NCBI GenBank assembly: GCA_963676045.1
Contig: OY780938.1
Location: 930,001-994,000, forward strand
Source of the DNA: Methanogranum sp963676045
Lineage (GTDB): Archaea; Thermoplasmatota; Thermoplasmata; Methanomassiliicoccales; Methanomethylophilaceae
DNA: 64,000 nt
Direction of reading: 5' to 3'
A program made the position numbers and the translations under genes. This document shows positions 50,953-59,628 of this stretch, in pieces. A model generated the notes under the pieces. It was not told the DNA's origin. It did no database searches and saw nothing but the letters and a program-made list of their open reading frames with translations. Within the stretch, counting starts at the first letter, position 1. Each line of letters starts with the position of its first letter.

Positions 50953-51417
50953 TCACTTAAGTGGCATGAACTTCGAGGATCTTGTAGCACCGACTCCGGG
51001 TCCGGAGTGCTGAGGGGCCTTCCTTGTGAGAATGAACTCGCCGAGGAAATGTCCGATCATCTCGGGCTTCATCTCTACGTCCTTGAATTCGTGTCCGTTA
51101 TACACGCTGACTGTCTTCCCTACGAACTGTGGGATTATTGGGAGGTCTCTGCGGTGTGTCCTCACAACATCCCCTGGCTCTGCTGCTTTGAGCTTGTCAA
51201 AGAGCAATTGCTGTTCGTAGTTCAATCCACGGAGGTATGTCCTCCTTGATCTGGAAGGAAGGATCCCTAGGACCTCGTCGAAAGACATGGCGAGCAACTC
51301 GTCCATGGTGAATCCACGGTACATGAACTCCTTCTTCCTCTTTGCCTGGATCGCGGATGCCTTCTTCCTGGATTTTCTCCTGGAGGCCTTTGCAGATCCC
51401 ATTATTTTCTTTGCCAT
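50953..51417 (-). CDS. rps19: Ribosomal protein uS19
   Basis: 154 residues from ATG 51417 (MAKKIMGSAK). The basic N-terminal extension is archaeal; the core has THRRDLPIIPQFVGKTVSVYNGHEF and GEFILTRK near the C-terminus. The frame opens earlier inside L2. Confidence 0.96.
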   Translation of the reverse strand: MAKKIMGSAKASRRKSRKKASAIQAKRKKEFMYRGFTMDELLAMSFDEVLGILPSRSRRTYLRGLNYEQQLLFDKLKAAEPGDVVRTHRRDLPIIPQFVGKTVSVYNGHEFKDVEMKPEMIGHFLGEFILTRKAPQHSGPGVGATRSSKFMPLK

Positions 51418-51422
51418 TGGAA

Positions 51423-52115
51423 TCAAACCTTCCTCTTCTTAGGAGGCAGGAATCCTGCCTTCTGACCGGTAGATGCGGTCCTCTTCTGACAGTTCGGTCC
51501 TCCTACGTGGGGGTGACTTCCTCCACCGTGGGGGTGATCGACTGCGTTCATTGCAACTCCGCTGACAACTTTGTTGGCAACGGACCTTGACCTCAATGTA
51601 AGATAGTTCTTACCTGCTTTCGCGAGAGGCTTGTCGTTCCTTCCTCCACCTGCTACTACGCCTATTACTGCGCGGCAGTTGGGGTTGAACTCCTTCATCT
51701 GTCCAGAGGGCATGAGGATCATTACGGTCTCTCCCCTGCTGATGACTGTGGCGGAAGCACCTGCGGTCTTAGCATATCTTCCTCCGTCTCCGGGTGTTCC
51801 CTCGACATTGTGTACAAGCGTTCCTTCTGGAATCTTGCTGAGTGCCGTGATGTTTCCAGCTACGATCTTATCTGTGCCTATCGCTATTTGCTGTCCGACC
51901 TTGGTTCCCTCGACGGCGATCTGGTAGTCTGTCTTTCCTTTCATGTCGATGACTGCCAGAGGGCTTGTCCTTCCGGGTGCCTGGATCAGATCTCTGATTG
52001 TTCCGACCCCTTCCTCGATATGAGGTAGCCTGACGTCGTCGACGTGCCTGTGGCTCGGGGAACGGTAATGGGAGCCTCCGCGGCCCCTTCTCTGTGTTCT
52101 CAATCTCTTTCCCAT
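51423..52115 (-). CDS. rpl2: Ribosomal protein uL2
   Basis: 230 residues; L2 sits by the peptidyl transferase centre. The conserved His is in VAMNAVDHPHGGGSHPHVG near the C-terminus. GAGGTGAAAAT precedes ATG 52115. Confidence 0.98.
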   Translation of the reverse strand: MGKRLRTQRRGRGGSHYRSPSHRHVDDVRLPHIEEGVGTIRDLIQAPGRTSPLAVIDMKGKTDYQIAVEGTKVGQQIAIGTDKIVAGNITALSKIPEGTLVHNVEGTPGDGGRYAKTAGASATVISRGETVMILMPSGQMKEFNPNCRAVIGVVAGGGRNDKPLAKAGKNYLTLRSRSVANKVVSGVAMNAVDHPHGGGSHPHVGGPNCQKRTASTGQKAGFLPPKKRKV

Positions 52116-52124
52116 ATTTTCACC

Positions 52125-52406
52125 TCAGAACACTCCGACCCTCATTCCAACATCCTCTGCAGAATATCCTTCTGCGAGTTTTATGATGGCATGTTTGCCG
52201 TCCTTCTGGATCCTTGTCCAAACACAATCGACCTTTACTTCGAAACGCTCCTCGAATGCGACTTTGACGTCTTTCTTGGATGCCTGTCTGTGGACAATGA
52301 ATTCTATCTTGTTTCCATCCTTGAACTTCTGAATAGGCGTTCCAGCCATGAAGTTCAACGATTTCTCAGTAACGTATGGTCTTATGAGGATATCGCTCTG
52401 TTTCAT
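52125..52406 (-). CDS. rpl23: Ribosomal protein uL23
   Basis: 93 residues from ATG 52406 (MKQSDILIRPYVTEKSL), which overlaps the L4 stop (ATGA); the frame opens at GTG 52415. L23 is at the tunnel exit and docks SRP and Sec. Confidence 0.96.
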   Translation of the reverse strand: MKQSDILIRPYVTEKSLNFMAGTPIQKFKDGNKIEFIVHRQASKKDVKVAFEERFEVKVDCVWTRIQKDGKHAIIKLAEGYSAEDVGMRVGVF

Positions 52407-53173
52407 TGTGTCCACGCTCCTATCTGCTCCATGGCCGACTTGGTATAGACTGTGAGCCTTCCTACATCTCCTCCAGGAGCTAGATTGCTCGTGTTGAGTG
52501 TGCTTACGGTCTCTACCTCTACACCGGGAAGGTTGGATGCGCTCTTGAATATCGGAACCTCTCTGTCTGATACTACAATAAGAATAGATACAGGGGTCCT
52601 GTACTTCCTGTTCCTCATCTTTCCTCTTCCTGCACGTATCTTGGTTCCGTCCTTTGCACGCTCTAAATCATATCCTACGCCTATAAGGTCCAGGACTGCT
52701 CCTACCTCTTTGGTGCTGGTGATGTTCTGGAATTCGTCATCGACTACCACGGGGAATGAAACGGAATCATCGAACTGATGTCCACGTGCCCTTACGCAAT
52801 CGGAAGATCCTGTTGCTGCGAGTGCGGACAGGCGGGCGATCTTGAGTTCTTTATTGTTGACCTTCTGGTCCCATATCCTCTCAGGTAGTGGCGGGTGTGC
52901 CCTTCTTCCTGAAACGTTGTTAGGCGACTGGGTTGCCCTCTTTCCATCCTTGAGTCTCTGTACACGTGAAACACCACGTCCCTTTCCCCATGTGCTGACG
53001 GAATGCCTCATTCCTGCCAATGGCGATGGTCCGTAGGGCTGCCTCTTGTTGGCTGCAGCAGCTAGGATGGCCTTCTTTATTATATCGGGCCTGTACTCTG
53101 TTGCAAAAGCTGCAGGGACATCGATAGAACCGGAGACCTCTCCTTTGACCGAATAAACATTTGTCGTTGTCAT
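52403..53173 (-). CDS. rpl4: Ribosomal protein uL4
   Basis: 256 residues, archaeal/eukaryal L4 with the extended loop toward the exit tunnel (GMRHSVSTWGKGRGVSRVQRLKDGKRA-type region at about 57-84). It follows L3 after six bases. Confidence 0.97.
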   Translation of the reverse strand: MTTTNVYSVKGEVSGSIDVPAAFATEYRPDIIKKAILAAAANKRQPYGPSPLAGMRHSVSTWGKGRGVSRVQRLKDGKRATQSPNNVSGRRAHPPLPERIWDQKVNNKELKIARLSALAATGSSDCVRARGHQFDDSVSFPVVVDDEFQNITSTKEVGAVLDLIGVGYDLERAKDGTKIRAGRGKMRNRKYRTPVSILIVVSDREVPIFKSASNLPGVEVETVSTLNTSNLAPGGDVGRLTVYTKSAMEQIGAWTQ

Positions 53174-53179
53174 CTAAAA

Positions 53180-54178
53180 TCATGCCCCCTGCTTTGACTC
53201 TATGGACACGTAAGTTACCTCAGGTGCCGCTGTGTTTGCCTTCTTGGGTGCTCTCGTTGCATCTCTCAATCTTATCAATCTCTTGGTTGGTCCAGGCACG
53301 GATCCATGGACGAGGACGTATGTATTCCTGACCTCTCCATAATTGATGAATCCTCCCTTAGGTGTTATCTCAGCGCCTTCTGCGCCAACCTTGACGAGCT
53401 TCTTGTTGCACTCGGTCCTCTGGTGGTATCCCATCTGACCTGCCTGTGGAACGGTTCCTCTTACGTATCCGGGTCTCTTTGGACCGAGGTTACCGATTCC
53501 GCGGCGGTGCTTACTGTTCCTGTGGGACAGCAGCTTTACTCCCCAACGTTTTGTTACACCCTGGAATCCTTTTCCTTTGGTTACGGCGATGACATCGATT
53601 AACGCTCCCTCCGCCGCAAAATCTGTGATCTTAACTTCTTTTCCAAGAATGCCTTTGGCGTACGCTATCCTCTGGGGTATTGTTCCACCGCCGATTCTAA
53701 GCTCCATTATCTCAGGTACCTTCTTTGGTACTCCAGATACGAGCTTTGGTTGGGTGTATGCAATTACGCGTACATCCTCGACATCAAATCCGGAGTATCT
53801 CTCGAAGGAGGCTTCACTGTGGTTCTTAGGTACGTTGAGCTTCTTTGATAGAAGAACATCTACATCCTTTGCCCACACCTCGCCTGCTGTCTTGAGACCT
53901 ACTATTGTGTTCTCATAGAATCTTACCGCGGCTATCTTCATCGGGGGGACCTCGATCACTGTTACCGGTGTCTGGAGTTCCATACCCGATGTTGTGCTCT
54001 TTACCCTTTTATCCACGACGAACGCGTGTGTCATTCCTGCTTTATATCCTGCGAAACCCTGTATTTTAGGTGCTCCGCTAATCTCTGGCCACGTATCCAA
54101 TCTAGGTGTCTGAGACTTAGCTCTCTTCCTAGGACCGTATGCCTGTGATCCTCTCTTTGGACGCCTTCTTTGTGACAT
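53180..54178 (-). CDS. rpl3: Ribosomal protein uL3
   Basis: 332 residues, first gene of the S10 part of the supercluster. The start SQRRRPKRGSQAYGPRKRAKSQ and the loop HRNSKHRRGIGNLGPKRPGYVRGTVPQAGQMGYHQRTE are archaeal/eukaryal. A leader of about 170 bases with hairpins precedes the ATG at 54178. Confidence 0.97.
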   Translation of the reverse strand: MSQRRRPKRGSQAYGPRKRAKSQTPRLDTWPEISGAPKIQGFAGYKAGMTHAFVVDKRVKSTTSGMELQTPVTVIEVPPMKIAAVRFYENTIVGLKTAGEVWAKDVDVLLSKKLNVPKNHSEASFERYSGFDVEDVRVIAYTQPKLVSGVPKKVPEIMELRIGGGTIPQRIAYAKGILGKEVKITDFAAEGALIDVIAVTKGKGFQGVTKRWGVKLLSHRNSKHRRGIGNLGPKRPGYVRGTVPQAGQMGYHQRTECNKKLVKVGAEGAEITPKGGFINYGEVRNTYVLVHGSVPGPTKRLIRLRDATRAPKKANTAAPEVTYVSIESKQGA

Positions 54179-54345
54179 ATTTCACACATGCCTGCGAGGG
54201 TATCTTCGCTAACCTCGCGTTTTATTCGACGAACGTCTTATGGTCCGACCGTGACGCCTTATTCATCTCGAAAAATTTCGATATGAGTGAACATGGGTTG
54301 CCATCGCATTGCCCGGTGCGTCTGGTCAGACACTAGTCTGTCCAA
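54179..54345 (-). promoter_or_regulatory. Long structured 5' leader of the ribosomal protein supercluster
   Basis: The only good TATA box upstream of L3 predicts transcription from about 54346, leaving about 170 untranslated bases where most genes here are leaderless. The leader holds a perfect 6-base stem GCGAGG/CCTCGC (with a 13-base loop) just before the L3 start, GACG-TT-CGTC, CGAAA-TT-TTTCG, and a 5-base stem CAGAC-TAGT-GTCTG at its 5' end. It also holds a 24-codon reading frame. Feedback control by a ribosomal protein is a reasonable guess. Confidence 0.45.
54259..54333 (-). other. Upstream ORF of 24 codons in the L3 leader
   Basis: From GTG 54333 a frame of 24 codons runs to TAA at 54259-54261; product begins MSDQTHRAMRWQ and ends EIFRDE. 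The GTG lies about 13 bases below the predicted transcription start, so it could be read as a near-leaderless peptide. Within it ATGs occur at residues 9 and 14. It may be chance; no ribosome site is seen. Confidence 0.25.
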
Positions 54346-54370
54346 TCTAGGGCATGGTAAGTACGTCTTG

Positions 54371-54379
54371 TATATAAAA
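54371..54379 (-). promoter_or_regulatory. TATA box of the ribosomal protein supercluster
   Basis: TTTTATATA on the minus strand, the only clear TATA element between L3 and the gene upstream; predicts a start near 54346. Confidence 0.6.
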
Positions 54380-54425
54380 GCTCCCTCACCCTTATTATAG
54401 GTAAAAAGAAAGGATTAAAGGGAGA

Positions 54426-54761
54426 TCAAGTCTCGCCTTTTTTTGCCTTCTGCTGGGCACGTTTCATGCGAGCCTTCGCATCGAATCCTGTGGCTTTTTC
54501 CGCAAATGCGTTTAGCGTCCTTTTGCTATCGATTATCAAGGCATCGCTCATCTTCGCATTCTTATCGTTCTCGACCGTTATGTCCATCTTGTCCTTGGAT
54601 ATGATCTTGACCTCTATGCGTGCCATTACTCCGTAAGATGAGACAAAGATATCCCCCTCCTGCTTAGAGTTTCCAAAAACCTCATTCATCAGAACCTTAA
54701 GGTTATCTCCCTCGATGTTCTTGTACCAGCCTTTTTTAATATCGTAATCCAAATTTCTCAC
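54426..54761 (-). CDS. Small conserved-type protein, unknown
   Basis: 111 residues. The N-terminus RNLDYDIKKGWYKNIEG and beta-rich middle are followed by a very basic helical tail (KARMKRAQQKAKKGET). It may belong to the archaeal DUF5611 group, but I cannot confirm that. Its start overlaps the end of the radical SAM gene by four bases, suggesting a joint role in tRNA or ribosome function. No signal or membrane segment. Confidence 0.7.
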   Translation of the reverse strand: MRNLDYDIKKGWYKNIEGDNLKVLMNEVFGNSKQEGDIFVSSYGVMARIEVKIISKDKMDITVENDKNAKMSDALIIDSKRTLNAFAEKATGFDAKARMKRAQQKAKKGET

Positions 54762-55753
54762 CCTTTGATTATGAGGTCGTTGTCGAACCCGCGATCGAGA
54801 TCGGCAGCCGTACCCAGTAATATCTCAGCATCCATATATTTTTTCCATCTGTCAATGCACTGACACGTGACATTAAGGTCCTTGACATCCTGTGTGAAGG
54901 AAAACCTTTCTATTGCCTCCAGTGCCCTGGCATCGCATTCCCCACAATTATGGACTCCTCTCTGCGAACCTCCGCCTGAGGGCGAGGACATCAGGCGCGA
55001 ATTCACCGTTCCGCTTAATTGCCTGAAGACCTCTATCAATGACCATATCCAAGGGGATCTGAACTCGCCTCTCCTCCATAGCCTCTCAACATATGTCCCA
55101 TGTTGCACATTGAGGGGATTTATGGATATCTCGTCAGAAAAGGGGTCTGCGAACCTTGCAGACCTGATCACGTCATCTATGGCCATCTTTTCTGTCATGA
55201 AGGGAGGCTTTAACAAAAGATAGGTCCTTACGCTCAAACCTGAATCCTTTATAATTGTTCCAGCATTCCTACTGTCGTCTTGAGTGAATCCCTTGTTTAT
55301 TGACGTCTTTAAGACGTCTGGGTCTGCACTTTCCATTCCTAAGGCGATCGTCATTGACTTTGGCATTGTTGAAATCACGTCCGGAACAACGAATTCTGGA
55401 CGACTCTCAACCAGTATACGCTCGCAACCTGAGAATTCGTTTAATATCCTTTCCCTTACAGACCCAGGTATCTCGTTTTCATCTAAAAAACTCCCAGATG
55501 TGTAAATTTTTACAAACGGTTCTCCCTTGTATCTTGATACCGCTTGATCTATTTGCCGGTTGAGATTCTCTGCCGTCATCTGACTCAAGGATGCTTGTCT
55601 GTAACCGCACATGGTGCAACCGCCGGACTTTGCCCAGCAACATCCATTGGTGCGCATGATCATAACCATCGTATCGACAACTTTGCCATTTGATAGGTCC
55701 TTTTCCTTCCAAAATGCTTCCAATTCCGATGGCGATCTTTTCTCCTTCATCAT
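54758..55753 (-). CDS. Radical SAM archaeosine synthase partner (RaSEA-like)
   Basis: 331 residues from ATG 55753. The radical SAM cluster cysteines lie in CCWAKSGGCTMCGYRQ (near residues 38-53), a pattern of the Elp3/MiaB-like family that includes RaSEA, which with ArcS turns preQ0-modified G15 into archaeosine in archaeal tRNA. A second Cys set, CGECDA and CQCIDRW, lies near the C-terminus. The frame opens at GTG 55771 but the TATA element (about 55781-55790) and GGAG favour the ATG pair at 55753/55750. ArcS is not in the window. Confidence 0.82.
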   Translation of the reverse strand: MMKEKRSPSELEAFWKEKDLSNGKVVDTMVMIMRTNGCCWAKSGGCTMCGYRQASLSQMTAENLNRQIDQAVSRYKGEPFVKIYTSGSFLDENEIPGSVRERILNEFSGCERILVESRPEFVVPDVISTMPKSMTIALGMESADPDVLKTSINKGFTQDDSRNAGTIIKDSGLSVRTYLLLKPPFMTEKMAIDDVIRSARFADPFSDEISINPLNVQHGTYVERLWRRGEFRSPWIWSLIEVFRQLSGTVNSRLMSSPSGGGSQRGVHNCGECDARALEAIERFSFTQDVKDLNVTCQCIDRWKKYMDAEILLGTAADLDRGFDNDLIIKG

Positions 55754-55865
55754 CGTTACTCCAAGCTCCACACGTGATTCATATAATTAATCCTTCGTCA
55801 ATTCTACTTTCATGTATAAGAAACATTAATAACTAATGGTTTAATGAAGAGAATAAGGTAAGCCA

Positions 55866-57215
55866 ATGGCTAAAGAAATCATCGTAATAGGTTCAGGAGC
55901 TGCCGGCATAACCGCTGCTTCTTCCGCCAGGGCAACAGACGCTACGGCCAGGATCACGGTTTTCACGGAGGACCAGGATATCGCATATTCGCCCTGTGTC
56001 ATTCCTTGGGTACTCGAGGGTAAACTGACATGGAACGAGATGGTCATGCACACCCCTGACTTCTACAAGAAAGAGAAGGATATCGAAATAATCACGAAGA
56101 CCAAAGTAGAATCCGTTGACGGCGACAATAAAACACTTATTGCTGCAGGAAAGACTTACAAATACGACTCTCTTGTGATAGCTACAGGTGGAAAGGTCTT
56201 CATACCTCCAATACAGGGCGTAGACCTAGACGGTGTTTTCATTGTAAGGACGGTGCAGGATGGAAAAAAGATAGAATCCGCCCTTAAGACCGCCCACAAG
56301 ATCGTGATTGGCGGTGCTGGTGTCATCGGTCTCGAGATAGCACTCTCGTTGACAAAAATGGGTAAAGAGGTCACAGTGATCGAAATGATGGACCAAGTAA
56401 TACCCAGGATCGCAGATAAGGACATGGCCGATCCAATACAGGCATATCTTGAAGGCAAAGGCGTCAAATTCGTTATGAAGGCCCCGATACAGGCTGTGAC
56501 TGGTGAGAAAAAGGTTACTGGGGTTACAGCTGCTGATAAGAACTATCCTTGTGATATGATAATATTCGCTACGGGTGTACGTGCCAATATCGACATCGCG
56601 AAACAGCTAGGATTGGACCTTGGACAATTGGGCGCTATCGCAGTTGCACCTACTCTGCAGCCCTACAAGAAGGGACGCCTTGTTCCTGATGTTTATGTAG
56701 CCGGAGATGTGATACAGTGCGAATCTGCAGTAATGCCCGGACCTACTATGAGCCAACTTGGATCCTCTGCTGTTAAAGAAGGGAGGGTCGCAGGGATAAA
56801 TGCCGCAGGCGGAAAGGCCCTATTCGGTCCAGTGGCAAGCCCCTGGGTCAGTGTTATAGGAGAAATTCAGATCGCAGGTACCGGATTGTCCCTTGGACTT
56901 GCATCCTGGTACGGCATAAGCGTTGTTTCTGGAAAAGCCTCTGGGATGACACGCGCCAGATATTACCCAGATGGAAAGAAACTGACAGTTAAGGTTCTTG
57001 CAGACAAGACCTCCCGCAGGATAATAGGTGCACAGATAATCGCTGGCGAAGAAGCCACTGGCCGCATCGATTGGCTTACATCTGTCATAATCGAGGGCAT
57101 CACAGCAGATGATTTCCTCTTCCGTGCCGAAAACGCATATTGTCCACCTACCTCGATGGTACAGGACGTTGTCATTAAGGCCGTAGAGGATCTTTGTAAA
57201 AAACTCCAACAGTGA
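55866..57215 (+). CDS. CoA-disulfide reductase/NADH oxidase-like flavoprotein
   Basis: 449 residues, pyridine nucleotide-disulfide oxidoreductase. FAD motif GSGAAGITAAS at 9-19; active-site Cys44 in SPCVIPW, the position of the redox Cys of CoA-disulfide reductases and peroxide-forming NADH oxidases (usual PCGIPY); NAD(P) motif GGAGVIGLEIA at about 153-163; FAD second site VYVAGD near 280; C-terminal dimerisation domain ending CPPTSMVQDVV. Likely roles are CoA or CoM disulfide, polysulfide or oxygen reduction. AAGGTAAGCC precedes ATG 55866. It is followed at five bases by the TPD nuclease-like gene. Confidence 0.88.
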   Translation: MAKEIIVIGSGAAGITAASSARATDATARITVFTEDQDIAYSPCVIPWVLEGKLTWNEMVMHTPDFYKKEKDIEIITKTKVESVDGDNKTLIAAGKTYKYDSLVIATGGKVFIPPIQGVDLDGVFIVRTVQDGKKIESALKTAHKIVIGGAGVIGLEIALSLTKMGKEVTVIEMMDQVIPRIADKDMADPIQAYLEGKGVKFVMKAPIQAVTGEKKVTGVTAADKNYPCDMIIFATGVRANIDIAKQLGLDLGQLGAIAVAPTLQPYKKGRLVPDVYVAGDVIQCESAVMPGPTMSQLGSSAVKEGRVAGINAAGGKALFGPVASPWVSVIGEIQIAGTGLSLGLASWYGISVVSGKASGMTRARYYPDGKKLTVKVLADKTSRRIIGAQIIAGEEATGRIDWLTSVIIEGITADDFLFRAENAYCPPTSMVQDVVIKAVEDLCKKLQQ

Positions 57216-57220
57216 GATAA

Positions 57221-57988
57221 ATGGATTTCAAGGAATATAAGAAACTCTACGAGGGTCTGGTGTTTCCAGAGGACATAGATAGATTCATGGCCGAAGGTTA
57301 TGATGAGAGACTTCTGGAAACACTTTATACTCAAAAAGTAAGCAGGAATGTGAAGAAGCGCTTCCATCTCGTAAAAAGCAATTCTAAGAATATGCTTAGA
57401 GACTGGAAGAAAGGACACACTTTCCTAGAGATAGCCAATAATTACAAGTTCCCTCCGATATTGATAATGATGATAATCTTCCAAGAAGATGGAGTATCTA
57501 AGAAGAGATTTTGGGAGATAATAAGGGACCCAGACCTTCTTGAATGCGAAGAAGCATCTGAAGAGGTGCGTGAGGCCGTCAAGATGGACCTTGTATACTC
57601 TCCTGAAGCCAATGAAAGGCAAAAGGAAAGGGGACAATGGGGAGAATCGTTACTTCAGGAATGGCTCAACGATCAAGGTGTCGAGTATATGACGGAGAAC
57701 GATATCCGCGATGTCGAAGGCAGCACCAAGACACCAGATTGTCTTCTTAAAGAGCCCATGATGTATGAGGGCCATAAGATATTCTGGGTTGAAAGCAAGG
57801 CATCGTTTGGGGATAACGTAGAATTCAGATTCAACTCGAGGAAACAACTAGAGCCATATACACAATTGTTTGGACCTGGCGTAGTTGTTTATTGGACAGG
57901 CTGTCTCAACGACATGGAATGCCCATCCAATGTTTATCTCGAGGACATGAACATACTGAATAAGAAACTGGAAAAGATTGAAAAGTGA
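57221..57988 (+). CDS. TPD-motif nuclease-like protein (CDIN1/C15orf41 family)
   Basis: 255 residues. The N-terminal 120 residues are helical with HTH-like elements; the C-terminal half has the PD-(D/E)xK nuclease signatures of the TPD family: RGQWGE at 138-143, TPD at 171-173 and ESK at 191-193. The eukaryotic relative CDIN1 binds Codanin-1 and is mutated in an inherited anaemia; archaeal homologues are known but their substrate is not. The catalytic residues all look intact. Placement after the CoA-disulfide-reductase-like gene suggests a joint transcript. Confidence 0.82.
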   Translation: MDFKEYKKLYEGLVFPEDIDRFMAEGYDERLLETLYTQKVSRNVKKRFHLVKSNSKNMLRDWKKGHTFLEIANNYKFPPILIMMIIFQEDGVSKKRFWEIIRDPDLLECEEASEEVREAVKMDLVYSPEANERQKERGQWGESLLQEWLNDQGVEYMTENDIRDVEGSTKTPDCLLKEPMMYEGHKIFWVESKASFGDNVEFRFNSRKQLEPYTQLFGPGVVVYWTGCLNDMECPSNVYLEDMNILNKKLEKIEK

Positions 57989-57994
57989 TTCCGA

Positions 57995-58885
57995 TCACTG
58001 TTCAATCTTTTCGGCCCTCAGATCTTCCATTGTAGCCGTTCTCTCGGCATAGGCGTTATGCTTATGGATCGACTCTTCGGATTCGCTCTTTACGAATACC
58101 TCCACATTGTCTGGAAGTTTCGAATAGACTTCAACGATGTTCTTCAATGTAACCCTTACAACATCCTCTACGAATCTTGGATTGCTATGTGCATTGATGA
58201 CGACCTGTCCCTCATCATCCCTTTTCAATAGTTCATATGTGGGGGATGAGAAGGATTTGTGAACGAGATCGATGAGGTCATCGGCCTCGACATTGACGTC
58301 CCTGTCCATTGTCATCATGAGTGTACAGATGTTCCTCTGATTGTGCGACATCACAGGATGCTCGGTGTTGCAATTGAGCATCTCCGTAACGGTCTGCTGT
58401 GCGCAGGGACAGGCAGTCATGCCTATGACCTCTACGCCTATCGTCTTCCTTACGCTATTTCCACGTACCTCATGCGCCATCGCGATCAATTTGTATATCT
58501 CGTAGGTCTCCTTTCCAAAAGGAGTCCTGCTCTCGCAGAAGTATTCCGCGGTTATGTTCACATATGCATTGTGCGCATACTCGTGATGTACCAGGAGCTT
58601 ATCGCACATATCGACAGCCATATTCTCCAGACCTGTGACGGGCTTGTCTATGCTATTGATGGCGACCTCTTTTAGTACCTCTACGTTCCTGGAAAGATGC
58701 GATCCTTTTTGTTCTGCGGGAAGGTCCACGAAAACATCTATAGAACAATTCAAAGCACCATTTAGCTTGTTACTTTTTCCTTCCCTCTTAACGATTACGG
58801 GTTTTCTTACACCAGTAACCCCGACTTTAGTGAGTTTAAAACCGGTATCGCCCTTACCGTATTGAATATCACATTTCAGAACCAT
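57995..58885 (-). CDS. mptA: GTP cyclohydrolase MptA (type IV)
   Basis: 296 residues. MptA opens GTP to 7,8-dihydroneopterin 2',3'-cyclic phosphate, the first step of methanopterin synthesis; the metal is Fe(II) in studied enzymes. GSHLSRN (about 61-67) and GMTACPCAQ (155-163) carry the metal ligands and the zymogen-type Cys, and EVRGNSVRKTIGVEVIG is typical. TATA element CTTAAAATATATAAA at 58911-58925 read leftward. Divergent from rnhB. Confidence 0.95.
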   Translation of the reverse strand: MVLKCDIQYGKGDTGFKLTKVGVTGVRKPVIVKREGKSNKLNGALNCSIDVFVDLPAEQKGSHLSRNVEVLKEVAINSIDKPVTGLENMAVDMCDKLLVHHEYAHNAYVNITAEYFCESRTPFGKETYEIYKLIAMAHEVRGNSVRKTIGVEVIGMTACPCAQQTVTEMLNCNTEHPVMSHNQRNICTLMMTMDRDVNVEADDLIDLVHKSFSSPTYELLKRDDEGQVVINAHSNPRFVEDVVRVTLKNIVEVYSKLPDNVEVFVKSESEESIHKHNAYAERTATMEDLRAEKIEQ

Positions 58886-58952
58886 GTTGTATCAACAATC
58901 GCTCTATCAACTTAAAATATATAAACCTACCATTAAATTGGTCGTAATAAGA

Positions 58953-58959
58953 ATTATAT
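58953..58959 (+). promoter_or_regulatory. TATA box of rnhB
   Basis: ATTATAT 23-29 bases before ATG 58982, giving a leaderless start for rnhB. Confidence 0.5.
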
Positions 58960-58981
58960 CGACAATAGACCTGACAAGTGT

Positions 58982-59623
58982 ATGTTCTGCGGTGTTGACG
59001 AGGCTGGAAGAGGTTCGGTAATGGGTCCGCTCGTCGTAGGTTCGGTGTATGTGGATAAAGATGACGATCTGAAAAGGATCGGAGTCAAAGATTCAAAAAA
59101 ACTGACCGAGAAGACAAGAGAGAGAATGTACGACGAGATCGTTTCAGTTTGCAAGGAATATTGCACAGTGATAATATCCGCGGAAGAGATCGATGAAAAG
59201 AGGAAGAAGCTCACATTGAACGTCATCGAGTTGGAAATGTTCCAAGAGGCTACATCGAAAATGAAGGTGGATGTCGTATATGCAGACTGCCCAGATCCGA
59301 ATGAGATGATGTTCTCGAGCGCACTTTCCGTAAGATTAAACAATACGGACGTCATTGGGAGGCACAAGGCAGATGACACGTACCCTGTGGTATCCGCAGC
59401 ATCCATAATAGCTAAGGTCACAAGAGACCGCATGATAGAGGATATCCAGAAAGAATTCGGGATGGATATAGGTAGCGGTTATCCAAGCGACGAATTGACG
59501 ATGGACTTCATAAGAAAATGGATCAAGACCAATGGAGCCCCTCCGAGATACACACGTTGCTCATGGGAACCTGTGAAACACATTATGTCCGCATCCCGCA
59601 ATACTAAATTAACAGATTGGTGA
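58982..59623 (+). CDS. rnhB: Ribonuclease HII
   Basis: 213 residues. It cleaves RNA in RNA-DNA hybrids and at single ribonucleotides. The first catalytic pair is Asp6-Glu7 in GVDEAGRGS; further acidic residues are in YADCPDP (about 100) and HKADDTYPVVSAASIIAKVTRD (about 127). Full length. It overlaps nothing; the SCP2 gene begins five bases after its stop. Confidence 0.96.
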   Translation: MFCGVDEAGRGSVMGPLVVGSVYVDKDDDLKRIGVKDSKKLTEKTRERMYDEIVSVCKEYCTVIISAEEIDEKRKKLTLNVIELEMFQEATSKMKVDVVYADCPDPNEMMFSSALSVRLNNTDVIGRHKADDTYPVVSAASIIAKVTRDRMIEDIQKEFGMDIGSGYPSDELTMDFIRKWIKTNGAPPRYTRCSWEPVKHIMSASRNTKLTDW

Positions 59624-59628
59624 AACTA

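Noticed and set aside
54320..54340. Two mutually exclusive hairpins (CAGAC/GTCTG/CAGAC) forming a switch in the L3 leader
   Set aside because: The second hairpin would have a loop of only two bases, which is not stable; only the first stem is plausible.
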